16,958 nt of DNA, taken from positions 1-16,958 of the forward strand of contig CAJJOX010000025.1 in NCBI GenBank assembly GCA_905193485.1, in the 5' to 3' direction. Below, one piece after another: positions 1-8,048 of this stretch. The position numbers and the translations under genes are program-made. Below the pieces are notes generated by a model. It was not told the origin of the DNA. It saw only the letters and a list, made by a program, of their open reading frames with translations, and ran no database searches. Origin of the DNA: an uncultured Porphyromonadaceae bacterium (GTDB taxonomy: Bacteria; Bacteroidota; Bacteroidia; Bacteroidales; Muribaculaceae). Each line of letters begins with the position of its first letter. The stretch's first letter is position 1.

Positions 1-1027
1 TCCAGAAATAGTTGTAGTCGTGGGCGCCCCACAGACCGAGGCCGACCGGACTGGCATCGAAGTTCTGCCAATGAGCAAGGTCGGCCGAGCCGCCCTGCAT
101 GTTTATGCCGGCGTAGAGTCGTGTCACATCACCACGGGATGCATATGTCGAGCTCGGTTTCAGATTGGTACTGCTCCAGTTGTAGTTGAAAAAGAGCGAA
201 GAACGGTATTTGCCATCGGAGCTGTACCATCCGTCGACATTTCTCTGGGTCAGGCCGCCGTCAAAATTGTAAGCGGCGGTGGAGTATTGTGTTCCGTCGT
301 ACCAGATGTTTTCGCGCAGTGTGTAATTGCTCACATTGGGCGTGTTGTTGTAGAGGGTGGTGAGGTTTGACATTATATTTTCATGCACAGTCCCCATGAG
401 AGTTCTCAGCATGGCGGGTGTGAATGTGTTGCGGTTATAGGTGCTGAATTCGGAATTATAAGTCAGACCGTCGTTGCCGAAATACCGCAGCACTTTGGCA
501 GCCATAGCGGGATCCATTTCCGAATAACCTTTGAGTGTGACCTGCTGAGCTGACGAGGGAGAGCCAAAGTCCACCCACAGCATGCCGGCTACACCCACAC
601 CGTTTTTGTGGGCCACATCGGCAAAACCGCCGTAGAGCTGTGATATGGAGCACGACCAGTCGCTATAGTTGTCGATATAGCTCCACATGGTGAAGCATTC
701 CGACTCAAATCTGCCGCTTGGCATCGCGCTTCTGGGCCATCCGTTTGAGTCCTTTGCATTGACGGGCACCCACATCATGATGCGGCGTTCGCCGTTGGGA
801 TAATTGGTCTTCACCTGTGTCGCGGTGTTGGTGAAGCGTGCACGTGGTTTCTGACGGGCAATGTAGAAATTGTCGTCATCGGTGATTTTTTGGCTGGAAC
901 TCCAGTTTTTTACATAAGTGTAAAAATCCGCTGAAGTTCCGGACGAAATATCACCCTGATACAGATACTGTGCGTTTGCGCCTATGGCTGCGGTCGCACA
1001 GAGAAAAAGAAGAGTAATCTTTCTCAT
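1..1027 (-). CDS. Secreted GH85-like endo-beta-N-acetylglucosaminidase, 3' end outside window
   Basis: The first 342 codons are present; the gene continues past base 1. The start is the ATG at 1027-1025. It is followed by a classical signal peptide (RKITLLFLC, Ala-rich, likely cleavage after ANA at residue 19). The body is rich in Trp, Tyr and Asn, as in many secreted glycosidases. Residues 132-150 (GGFADVAHKNGVGVAGMLW) and 181-193 (RYFGNDGLTYNSE) resemble the two best conserved blocks of GH85 enzymes: the 'aH+HGv.vlGt' strand and the 'yGfDG...N.E' active site. In GH85 the Asn and Glu of N-x-E are the catalytic pair; here they would be N191 and E193. GH85 enzymes cleave the chitobiose core of N-glycans. 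The gene lies downstream of susC and susD on the same strand, with no promoter seen in the 107-nt gap, so it is probably the third gene of that operon. The family call is by eye; another TIM-barrel hydrolase is possible. Confidence 0.65.
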   Translation of the reverse strand, partial: MRKITLLFLCATAAIGANAQYLYQGDISSGTSADFYTYVKNWSSSQKITDDDNFYIARQKPRARFTNTATQVKTNYPNGERRIMMWVPVNAKDSNGWPRSAMPSGRFESECFTMWSYIDNYSDWSCSISQLYGGFADVAHKNGVGVAGMLWVDFGSPSSAQQVTLKGYSEMDPAMAAKVLRYFGNDGLTYNSEFSTYNRNTFTPAMLRTLMGTVHENIMSNLTTLYNNTPNVSNYTLRENIWYDGTQYSTAAYNFDGGLTQRNVDGWYSSDGKYRSSLFFNYNWSSTNLKPSSTYASRGDVTRLYAGINMQGGSADLAHWQNFDASPVGLGLWGAHDYNYFW

Positions 1028-1079
1028 AAAAACGAATTATAATTAGGGTTTGCTGTTGATTAAGGTTGGTTGTTTTGGG

Positions 1080-1119
1080 TCCGGAGCGGAATCGCAGGAA
1101 GCAGGGATTCCGCTCCGGA
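1080..1119 (-). other. Intercistronic 14-bp stem-loop between susD and the GH85-like gene
   Basis: Bases 1080-1093 and 1106-1119 are perfect reverse complements (14 bp, GC-rich, arm TCCGGAGCGGAATC), with a 12-nt loop. On the minus strand the stem is followed by CCCAAAACAACC, so there is no U-tract and it is not a classical intrinsic terminator. It begins 15 nt beyond the susD stop codon. In other PULs the susCD part of the transcript is often more abundant than the downstream enzyme part. A structure like this could give that difference by protecting the 3' end of a processed or partly terminated susCD mRNA; that role is inferred. Confidence 0.75.
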
Positions 1120-1134
1120 ACAAATGGTTCACGG

Positions 1135-2907
1135 TCAGAAGTTGCTTCCGGGCACATCCCAGAATACACGTGTGGCCATCAGGTTCTCGCCGCCGAGAGC
1201 TTCGAGTCCGGAATTCTGGATGTCTTCCAGACCGGCCTGTATGTCGCCCCAAGGCAGCGGCATGCGGCGTATGATGTCGCCGTATGAGAGCGAACCGTCG
1301 CCGAGCTGCGGATTGAGCACAGGGAATATTTTGGGATAGCCGGTGCGGCGAATGTCAGTCCAGGCTTCGTAGCTGTTGGGGAATATGGCTAACCACTTCT
1401 GGGTCATGATCTTTTCAAGTTTTGTTTCCTGCGAATCGCCGTCGTCCCATTTCACGCCAATTGTAAGCGTGCCGTCGATGTCGTTGTTGTCAATGGGATC
1501 CTCATAGTGGTAGGGCACTGCCTCGGTCACATTCATATAGTCGTCCAGATAACGCTCGTAGTTGCCCGAGTATTCCACAAACACATCGCTGCAGTCGCCG
1601 TTGCGTATGCCGCGCTCGTAGAAGAACTGAGCCGTGCCGCCCATGTCCCAGCCGCGGAGAGCGCCCTCGGCACGGTGGAAATCAACCTCGGCCCATTTCA
1701 TAGCGTAGACAGGCATATACATGCAGTCTTCTGTGGCGAAAGCAGAGAACGCTACACGCGGATTCACGGCATACTGCTGGCCGTTGTACATCTGCAGACC
1801 CGCACGCAGTCCGATGATGGCGCTTTCCTTCGGAAGAACCTTTCCGGTGGTTTCGTTCACGAGATCCTCAGAGTTGGGCGTGAGCAGATAGTTTATATAA
1901 GGATGCTGCAACTGGGTCACGATGCTTACGAAAGAGGCGTTGGCGCAGATGTCGTGCCAGGAAACTGTAATATTATACAGCGGATGCCAGTTCCAGTTCT
2001 CGGTAACCTTACAGATCACCATCTGGTCGTCTTTCGATTCGATCACACCGCTTGCAACCGCCTCTTCGGCCCATGTTTTGGCTTGTGCCGGATCATACTT
2101 GGAAATATGCATGGCCATACGGAGCTTAAGCGAATTGGCAAACCGGCGCCATGTTTCAAACTGCTTGTTCATCGAGATGGCATCATTGTAGGCCATTACC
2201 GGTTCCACTAAATCCTTATACCACTGCGGACGTTCGGGATAATGGTCGAGCACGGCCACAATGTCGTCGAGATTTTTGATGATGGAGTAGTAAATGTCCA
2301 CGCCACGGTTGAACGTGAATGGATTTGACTCTTTGTTGGCTTTGTGATCCACATAGGGAATAGCACCGTAGAGATCGACCATATCAGCCGCTGCATAGTC
2401 GAAGATCAGCAGGGCGAGTGCCTTCAGCTCAACAATCGTGTTGGACTCGTCGCGGTTGAGCAGATTGCCGACAAGTCCCTTTATTGAGAGGAAACGTCCG
2501 TAGGGACCTTCCCAGAAATCGCGATTGTAGGTATATGTGCTCGACATCTTGCCGCCCCAGTTCTGGGTGCAGGTGGTGTAGCCGGCAAAATTGTCGGTTG
2601 TAAGGCTATTGGTATACTGATACTGGTGGGCTTCGGGCATACCGCCGTCCTTGCCGCCGAGCAGATACAACTGTGCGGTATAGAACTGGTCGTAGTAGTC
2701 GTTCAGCAGCTCCAGAGCGGCCTGTGTCTGTTCCTGCGTAGGCTGGACTGTGTAATCGAGCAGGTCGGCATCGCCGCTGTAAATCACGGGGTCGATTTTT
2801 TCCTGAGCTTCGTCAAATTCGTCGCCGGGAGAATCGAAATCCATACATGCCGTAAAGGCAATCACCGGCAATGCGGCGAATAGATATTTCAGATTTGTTA
2901 TTTTCAT
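1135..2907 (-). CDS. SusD/RagB-like surface glycan-binding lipoprotein
   Basis: This 590-residue protein has a lipoprotein signal ending in FTAC, with lipidated Cys21. The next residues are acidic (MDFDSPGDEFDE), resembling the export signal that places Bacteroidota lipoproteins on the cell surface. Family hallmarks are the helical TPR-like segments ADMVDLYGAIPY (about 185-196), WRRFANSLKLRMAMHI (about 263-278) and the C-terminal block with WLAIFPNSYEAWTDIRRTG and RRMPLPWGD. These look closest to the SusD-like families of 'SusD and RagB outer membrane lipoproteins'. SusD-type proteins sit as a lid on the SusC barrel and present glycan to it. The ATG at 2907 lies 34 nt after the susC stop codon, so the two are co-transcribed. 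The substrate is not readable from this protein; the downstream GH85-like enzyme points to N-glycan. Confidence 0.93.
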   Translation of the reverse strand: MKITNLKYLFAALPVIAFTACMDFDSPGDEFDEAQEKIDPVIYSGDADLLDYTVQPTQEQTQAALELLNDYYDQFYTAQLYLLGGKDGGMPEAHQYQYTNSLTTDNFAGYTTCTQNWGGKMSSTYTYNRDFWEGPYGRFLSIKGLVGNLLNRDESNTIVELKALALLIFDYAAADMVDLYGAIPYVDHKANKESNPFTFNRGVDIYYSIIKNLDDIVAVLDHYPERPQWYKDLVEPVMAYNDAISMNKQFETWRRFANSLKLRMAMHISKYDPAQAKTWAEEAVASGVIESKDDQMVICKVTENWNWHPLYNITVSWHDICANASFVSIVTQLQHPYINYLLTPNSEDLVNETTGKVLPKESAIIGLRAGLQMYNGQQYAVNPRVAFSAFATEDCMYMPVYAMKWAEVDFHRAEGALRGWDMGGTAQFFYERGIRNGDCSDVFVEYSGNYERYLDDYMNVTEAVPYHYEDPIDNNDIDGTLTIGVKWDDGDSQETKLEKIMTQKWLAIFPNSYEAWTDIRRTGYPKIFPVLNPQLGDGSLSYGDIIRRMPLPWGDIQAGLEDIQNSGLEALGGENLMATRVFWDVPGSNF

Positions 2908-2941
2908 GTCGATAGGTTGTTATAATCGGAGATATGTGCGA

Positions 2942-5900
2942 TTAGAATTCGATTTTAAGATTGATGCCGTAACTGCGGGCCGAAGGCATATTGAAAATGT
3001 CGAATGCTCCGAGGCCGTTTTTGGTGGAAAGTGCGATGTCGGGATCTGACGGCGCTTTTTTGTAGATGAAGAACAGGTTGCGCCCCACTGCCGAGAGTGT
3101 GATGCCTTTTATCACTCCCTTGAAGAGATTACGCATCGTGTAGCTGATGGAAAGCTCGCTCAGACGGAAGTTGGTGGCATCATAGATATATTCTGAGGGC
3201 ATTACCTGACCGCCGACCATCTCATAATATTCTTTTACGGGGACAACAACGCCGTCAACATACATTCCCGGCTTCTGGACACCGCTTGTCGAAGTCCAGT
3301 AGATGCCTTCGCGTTCGGCACGGAGCCGGGCGTCGGCTGAGCGCTGCGATGTGCCTGCATGGTCGAGATATGCTTCGGTAAGTGAGATGAACTTGCCTCC
3401 TATGCGGCCGCTGATGAGGAAATAGAGCGACAGATCTTTCCAACGGAGTGTGTTGCTCCATCCGAGATTCCATTTCGAGTTCATGTTGCCGAGGTAAATG
3501 AACTTTGTGGTGTCCTTGATGGGCACGCCGAGTGCGGGGTCTATGTATATGGTGCCGTCGTCGTTGCGGCGGAAATCAAGGCCGTACATGTCACCGTAGC
3601 TCGCGCCTTCTTCATAGCGCACAGCTATCGATCCTTCGGCTATCAGCTGCTCCATCTTCGAGGGATTGCCCTGTTCGTCTTTGAAGGTCTTCAGAATCTT
3701 GTTGTCGTTGTAGGAGAGGTTGATCCCGGTGCGCCACAGGAAGTCTTTGAACGCCATGATGTTGTAGCTGACAGTCGTTTCAAAGCCCTGGTTGCGTATG
3801 GAGCCGGTGTTGACTGGCTTTGATTTACCTCCGGTGGTGGCGGCAAGGAAATAGCTGTTGGTCAGATTGGTGTTGTAGTAGGTCATATCCCAGTTGAGAT
3901 TGCTGTTGAAGAGCGAGATATCATAACCTATCTCAAACGATTTCTGCTTTTCGGGCAGAGGGTTGTCGAAATATCCGTAGGGCGACGACGTCAGGGCGCC
4001 GTTCACGAGATTGCGGGTGGCCGAGGCATATACCTGATTGGGGATAGAGTTGCCCACTTCGGAATAGGAGGCGCGCAGTTTCAGGTGAGTTATGACATCG
4101 GGCAGTTTCACATAGCGGTGTACGAGCGTGTTTGCTCCGATTGACCAATAGCCGTAGTGGTCGGGCGTGCCGCGGTCGGAGAACTGACGGAAAGCACGGT
4201 ACCAGTCGATACGGTAGCTGCCTTCAAGGTAAACCATGTCATTGTAGCCGACCTGTCCGGTGATAAACCATCCCTGATTCCAGTCCTTGCTTTTGCCGTA
4301 GCTTATGCCGTGTCCCATAGTCCACCAATAGGCATCGGGATGGAAATAGTTGACGAGTGTGGGCAGGCTGTTGGAGGTCAGCGGCGGATAGTATGACGAT
4401 TTGACATACTGGCTTTCGCTGTTGCCGCTGGAAGTGTGTCCTACCCAGCCTGAAGAAGCCGAAACGGAATAGATTTCGTTGAATGTCTTGTTGTATGACG
4501 CCATGGCATCTACATACCAGTCTGTCGAGGTTGAGTTGCCGCGACTGTACAGACCATAGTCGTGCATGAATGTCGGATACCATGTGGTGGCATATACGCG
4601 GCCGTCGGATTTGGATGACGCATAGTCGATGTTAAGACGTCCCTGCACCATGAGGCCGGGTATGATCTCGTATGATACGACTCCCGAGCCGTAGGCACGG
4701 CGCTGAACGTTTTCGCTGCGGTTCATCTTTGAGAGCCAGTAGGGGTTGTTGTTGCCGCCGGTGGGGAATGCCCAGTTCTGCTGCGGACCGCTGAGCTGTA
4801 TGGTGGTTTCTTTGATCTTTCCGTCTTTGTCCCAGTACTGCTCTTTGTTTGACTCCCATGTGCCGTCGGGAGTGTAGTAGTTGTCGCGGTAATATCCGAA
4901 GTCAATGTTGCCAGGCATGCGGTAAAGGTCGTAGAGCGGGTTGAGCACCGTGCCGCCGCCCGGGCGGTTTACAGAACGAGCATACACATAATTGATCGAT
5001 ACGTCCACCTTCAGTTTGTTGTCAAACATGTTGTAGCTCTGGCGGAACGAGAATGTGTTGCGGTTATAGCTGTTTCCGGGCATCATGCCTTTGGCGTTTG
5101 AGTTGGCATACGAAAAATATGTCTTCACCTTTTCCGTGCCGCCCTGTATGGCTATGGAGTTGTTCCATGTTGTGCCCGTGCGGAAGAATTCGCTCACGTC
5201 GTCAGCCGCGTAGTTGCGCAATCTGGCTCCGGGGTAGGCAAGCTGTTCGTCGGTGTATTCGCCGATTTTCGTGCCCCATGCGCCCAAAGGCATGTTGTAT
5301 CTGATGGTGCCGTCGTTGCTGTCTTTGATCACTGTTACCTGCGAGCCATAGATGCGCTGGATTTCGGGGGTGACCAGAGGACGCTCGAAGGTGACATTTG
5401 AGTTGACGGTCACACCGATAGTGCCCTGACGTCCTTTCTTGGTGGTGATCATGAGCACGCCGTTGGCTGCCGCCGAGCCGTAAAGTGCCGCCGCATTGGC
5501 GCCCTTGAGCACGTTGATGCTTTCGATGTCGTCGGGGTTGATCAGCGACAGCACGTCACCGCTCTCCGACTCGGCCGTATAGCCTAAGCCTGAGCCGCCG
5601 TCGAAACCGCCGCCGCTGGCCGATCCGCTCATGGGAATTCCGTCGATCACCACAAGTGGTTCGTTGTTGCCCATGATCGACTTGTTGCCGCGCAATAGGA
5701 TTTTCGACTTGCCGCCCGCACCGCCGGCACTTTGGGTGATTGTGACGCCGGACACCTTGCCGCTCAGGGCGTTGACGAAGTTGGCGTCCTGCACTCTCAT
5801 CAGTTCATCTCCTTTTATGCTTTGGGTGGCGTAGGTGAGCGACGACTCTTTGCGCTGGATGCCCATGGCTGTCACCACTACTTCGCCAAGCTGCTGCGCG

Positions 5901-6250
5901 TTAAGGTTCATCTGGATATCGAGAGGTGTCCCGTTCCATGTCACTTTTACCGGATCATACCCGATGGAAGTTATCTCCAACACCTCGCCGGTTTTCATGT
6001 TCGATATGGAGAATTCTCCATCGATGTTGGTCGCGCCTACTTTTGTCGGCTTGCCGACAACTCTTACGGTGGCCCCTATCATGGGTTCGCCCAATTCGTC
6101 CTTTACCACACCTGTCGCCGTGGTGGATGCCTGTTGCGCACTCGGATTCTGTGGAGCCGCTACCGTCGCATCCGGGGATGTCAAGGCCACAACCGCGGCA
6201 AATGATGCCGCAAAAATTTGTTTGCTTGCTGATTTGATTGGTTTTAGCAT
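2942..6250 (-). CDS. SusC/RagA-like TonB-dependent outer-membrane transporter
   Basis: The protein has 1102 residues from the ATG at 6250-6248. Reading further upstream to a TTG at 6406 would add 52 residues that run into the promoter and precede the signal peptide, so that start is rejected. Domains in order: signal peptide (about 1-32); a carboxypeptidase-D-regulatory-like Ig fold (about 46-118, GVVKDELGEPMIGATVRV); a linker with LGEVVVTAMG (121-130); TonB plug (about 135-273, with LVVIDGIPM and NVLKGANAAALYGSAAANGV); then the 22-strand barrel ending in KIEF with the terminal Phe typical of outer-membrane barrels. There is no STN domain, so it is probably not a sigma/anti-sigma-signalling transporter. 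The plug has a Gly/Ser-rich stretch at about 209-224. It imports oligosaccharides using TonB energy, paired with the SusD-like protein encoded next. Confidence 0.96.
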   Translation of the reverse strand: MLKPIKSASKQIFAASFAAVVALTSPDATVAAPQNPSAQQASTTATGVVKDELGEPMIGATVRVVGKPTKVGATNIDGEFSISNMKTGEVLEITSIGYDPVKVTWNGTPLDIQMNLNAQQLGEVVVTAMGIQRKESSLTYATQSIKGDELMRVQDANFVNALSGKVSGVTITQSAGGAGGKSKILLRGNKSIMGNNEPLVVIDGIPMSGSASGGGFDGGSGLGYTAESESGDVLSLINPDDIESINVLKGANAAALYGSAAANGVLMITTKKGRQGTIGVTVNSNVTFERPLVTPEIQRIYGSQVTVIKDSNDGTIRYNMPLGAWGTKIGEYTDEQLAYPGARLRNYAADDVSEFFRTGTTWNNSIAIQGGTEKVKTYFSYANSNAKGMMPGNSYNRNTFSFRQSYNMFDNKLKVDVSINYVYARSVNRPGGGTVLNPLYDLYRMPGNIDFGYYRDNYYTPDGTWESNKEQYWDKDGKIKETTIQLSGPQQNWAFPTGGNNNPYWLSKMNRSENVQRRAYGSGVVSYEIIPGLMVQGRLNIDYASSKSDGRVYATTWYPTFMHDYGLYSRGNSTSTDWYVDAMASYNKTFNEIYSVSASSGWVGHTSSGNSESQYVKSSYYPPLTSNSLPTLVNYFHPDAYWWTMGHGISYGKSKDWNQGWFITGQVGYNDMVYLEGSYRIDWYRAFRQFSDRGTPDHYGYWSIGANTLVHRYVKLPDVITHLKLRASYSEVGNSIPNQVYASATRNLVNGALTSSPYGYFDNPLPEKQKSFEIGYDISLFNSNLNWDMTYYNTNLTNSYFLAATTGGKSKPVNTGSIRNQGFETTVSYNIMAFKDFLWRTGINLSYNDNKILKTFKDEQGNPSKMEQLIAEGSIAVRYEEGASYGDMYGLDFRRNDDGTIYIDPALGVPIKDTTKFIYLGNMNSKWNLGWSNTLRWKDLSLYFLISGRIGGKFISLTEAYLDHAGTSQRSADARLRAEREGIYWTSTSGVQKPGMYVDGVVVPVKEYYEMVGGQVMPSEYIYDATNFRLSELSISYTMRNLFKGVIKGITLSAVGRNLFFIYKKAPSDPDIALSTKNGLGAFDIFNMPSARSYGINLKIEF

Positions 6251-6403
6251 AAGGTAACTAAATAAATATGAAATTGTTGTTGTTCGTGCATTTCGTTCTG
6301 CGCTCGTTTCCTGTATGCAGTTGATTAAATAACAGATACTTTTCCATGGTATATGCCGAAAAAACAAGGCATAATTATGCGCTATAGCTTTTGCTGTTGT
6401 TTG

Positions 6404-6411
6404 CAAAAGTA
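6404..6411 (-). promoter_or_regulatory. Probable -7 box of the susC operon promoter
   Basis: On the minus strand the octamer is TACTTTTG, an exact fit to the Bacteroides -7 consensus TAnnTTTG. No TTTG lies at the expected -33 position; the run of seven G's sits there instead (19 nt upstream), so the promoter probably needs an activator. The predicted transcription start is near 6400, giving an untranslated leader of about 150 nt before the susC ATG. Confidence 0.6.
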
Positions 6412-6413
6412 CA

Positions 6414-6453
6414 CATCTTTTATCAATTTACCCCCCCATTTAGTTAAAAGATG
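6414..6453. repeat. 9+9 bp inverted repeat around a C7/G7 tract, candidate operator
   Basis: Bases 6414-6422 (CATCTTTTA) and 6445-6453 (TAAAAGATG) are perfect reverse complements, with 22 nt between them. Arm centres are 31 bp apart, about three helical turns, so both half-sites face the same side of the helix. A homopolymer of seven C's (6431-6437) lies in the spacer. The element lies immediately upstream of the susC -7 box, where a PUL activator or repressor would be expected to bind. The operator role is inferred. Confidence 0.5.
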
Positions 6454-6717
6454 TTAATTTTACCAACATCCGGACATGCATGACGGAATATGCAGCCCCG
6501 TCGGATTTCGCCGCTTTCACTGCGGCTTCAGCGCCCGTAATCGCGTAGTCGCTTTTCATCCTGTAAGATACGGTGCGCATTTCTTTTCAGTGAACATAGT
6601 CGCCGAAGTGTGTGTTTGCTAATTAAGCATCATATCATCGGGCATATCGCCGATCGACACCGTCCCCGCGGCTTTATACCTATTTATTGGATTCATGGAT
6701 AGACAATACTCCGTTTT
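6454..6717. other. Divergent intergenic region between susC and the small barrel gene
   Basis: No convincing gene is seen here. The stretch holds a short hairpin, GCCGC (6510-6514) with GCGGC (6522-6526) around a 7-nt loop, not followed by a T-run. No exact TAnnTTTG box was found for the rightward gene at 6718. PUL regulators are often encoded beside susC, but none is encoded in this gap. Confidence 0.5.
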
Positions 6718-7248
6718 ATGAAAAAGATATTCATTGTTTCGACCCTGCTTCTGTTCTCAGCCATAGGTGTCACTGCGCGCGACACCGAGCTGTCGGCTTC
6801 CTATGGCGCCATGCCCGCCATGAAGTCGCTTGGTGTTTACCATAACCATTGGCACGATCTCGACTGCTGGGGTTCGGCCAATTTCACTATCGATCATAAA
6901 TTCGCCCCAGGCCTCTGGATCGGCCTGGGCTACACCTATTCGTCGGCCGATTCGGATCACGCTCTCGAAGGCCGTTACGGAAAAGTGACATGGCACGGGC
7001 TTATGGTCAACGTGCGCTACGAGTGGCTTCACCGCGGGCCGCTGACCATGTACACGCATGTCGGCATAGGTGCGCTGGTCCAGTACTATTCCCCGTCGTG
7101 GGAAGACTCCTACAACCGCACCAATATGGCATTTCAGGTGTCGCCCGTCGGACTGCAGGTCGATGTCGTGCCCCACTTCGGCTTATTCGCCGAGGCCGGC
7201 TATGGCGTGCAGGGCATCGTCAAAGCCGGCCTGCGGATCGGTTTCTGA
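6718..7248 (+). CDS. Small outer-membrane beta-barrel protein, function unknown
   Basis: This 176-residue protein starts at the ATG directly preceding KKIFIVSTLLLFSAIGVTA, a clear signal peptide cleaved near residue 20. The mature part alternates polar and hydrophobic residues in short strands (LWIGLGYTYSS, HGLMVNVRYEWL, LTMYTHVGIGALVQYY, GLFAEAGYGVQGIVKAGLRIGF) and ends in Phe. This is the pattern of an 8-stranded outer-membrane barrel of the OmpW/OmpA-like size class. There is a His/Trp-rich stretch, YHNHWHDLDCWG, at about residues 41-52. It appears monocistronic, diverges from susC and converges with the lipoprotein gene that ends at 7250. No specific function can be assigned. Confidence 0.75.
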   Translation: MKKIFIVSTLLLFSAIGVTARDTELSASYGAMPAMKSLGVYHNHWHDLDCWGSANFTIDHKFAPGLWIGLGYTYSSADSDHALEGRYGKVTWHGLMVNVRYEWLHRGPLTMYTHVGIGALVQYYSPSWEDSYNRTNMAFQVSPVGLQVDVVPHFGLFAEAGYGVQGIVKAGLRIGF

Positions 7249-7249
7249 G

Positions 7250-8029
7250 TCAATCGGCCGACGCCTCATTGATGTCGGCGTCTGAGAATACTTCGAGCGG
7301 CCTGTAGAGATCATCGCTGAACTCGCGGTAGTCATAGATCTTTTCTTCGCCGTCGTAGCATTCAAGCAGCGTGCAGTGTCCTCCCCATACGTGCATCGGA
7401 GTCGAAGGAATGGTGGTGTTATAGTTGGGGGTGATGTTGAATAGCGGGCCTATGCCTTCCACCCAGTAATCATAGGGCGCTTTTTCAAAGAAATAAAAGC
7501 CCGACCACACTTTTGCAGCCCGTCGCTCTTTGCCCATGAGGGTTATGACGCCACGGCTTATGATCGTGATGTCATACAGCGTCAGGCTGGTCGCGCCCTC
7601 AGCGGGAAATATGTCGTAGAGCAGTTTGAATTCATATGTAGGATTGTTTACCGGATAGGGACGGGTTTTCCATAATTGGTAAATTTTGCTGCCGTCTTCA
7701 TACATCACATACGGGTCGGGATACGAGCCGTCGTCGTTGTAGGCCCGTATCGCTTTGGCCGCAATGCCTTGCACCACAGTGTCACCCGCGACTTCCTGCG
7801 TGAATGTCTCTTCAGCCTTCGGCGTAAAATCAGAATTATAGGTGGTGGTTCTCTTCACCCATCTCTTGCCGTCGGTGAATATCGGCCGTATCATTTCCGG
7901 AAGTGGTTCCACTTTTGCTATCGGCTCGGGATCCGGTTCTCTCAGTGCGTTGCTCTCTGAATCGCATGCAACGCCCACTCCGCTCAGCAGTGCCGTAGCG
8001 CAGAATAATAAAATCGCACTCTGTTTCAT
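7250..8029 (-). CDS. Lipoprotein of unknown function, second gene after the C25 protease
   Basis: This 259-residue protein has a lipoprotein signal (MKQSAILLFCATALLSGVGVAC) with Cys22 as the likely lipidation site. A Pro/Glu-rich linker follows (REPDPEPIAKVEPLPEM), then a compact domain beginning GKRWVKRTTTYNSDF that is rich in aromatic residues. No catalytic motif is recognised. Its ATG lies 19 nt after the stop codon of the AT-rich protease gene, so it is very likely read from the same transcript, yet its own base composition matches the host. Its stop codon is separated by one base from the stop of the opposing barrel gene, leaving no room for a terminator between them. A role in anchoring or assisting the protease is possible but unproven. 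Confidence 0.75.
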   Translation of the reverse strand: MKQSAILLFCATALLSGVGVACDSESNALREPDPEPIAKVEPLPEMIRPIFTDGKRWVKRTTTYNSDFTPKAEETFTQEVAGDTVVQGIAAKAIRAYNDDGSYPDPYVMYEDGSKIYQLWKTRPYPVNNPTYEFKLLYDIFPAEGATSLTLYDITIISRGVITLMGKERRAAKVWSGFYFFEKAPYDYWVEGIGPLFNITPNYNTTIPSTPMHVWGGHCTLLECYDGEEKIYDYREFSDDLYRPLEVFSDADINEASAD

Positions 8030-8048
8030 GGCTGTTTTCGTTTTATGG

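Noticed and set aside
1507-2211. 234-codon open frame on the plus strand
   Set aside because: It is antisense to susD, has no signal or family motif, and reflects the GC-rich codon pattern of the opposite strand.
5732-6257. Overlapping plus-strand open frames of 103-157 codons
   Set aside because: They are antisense to the start of susC, which is unmistakable; their products show no domain.
6251-6406. 52-residue N-terminal extension of the SusC protein from a TTG codon
   Set aside because: It overlaps the predicted -7 box and precedes an intact signal peptide that starts at the ATG at 6250.
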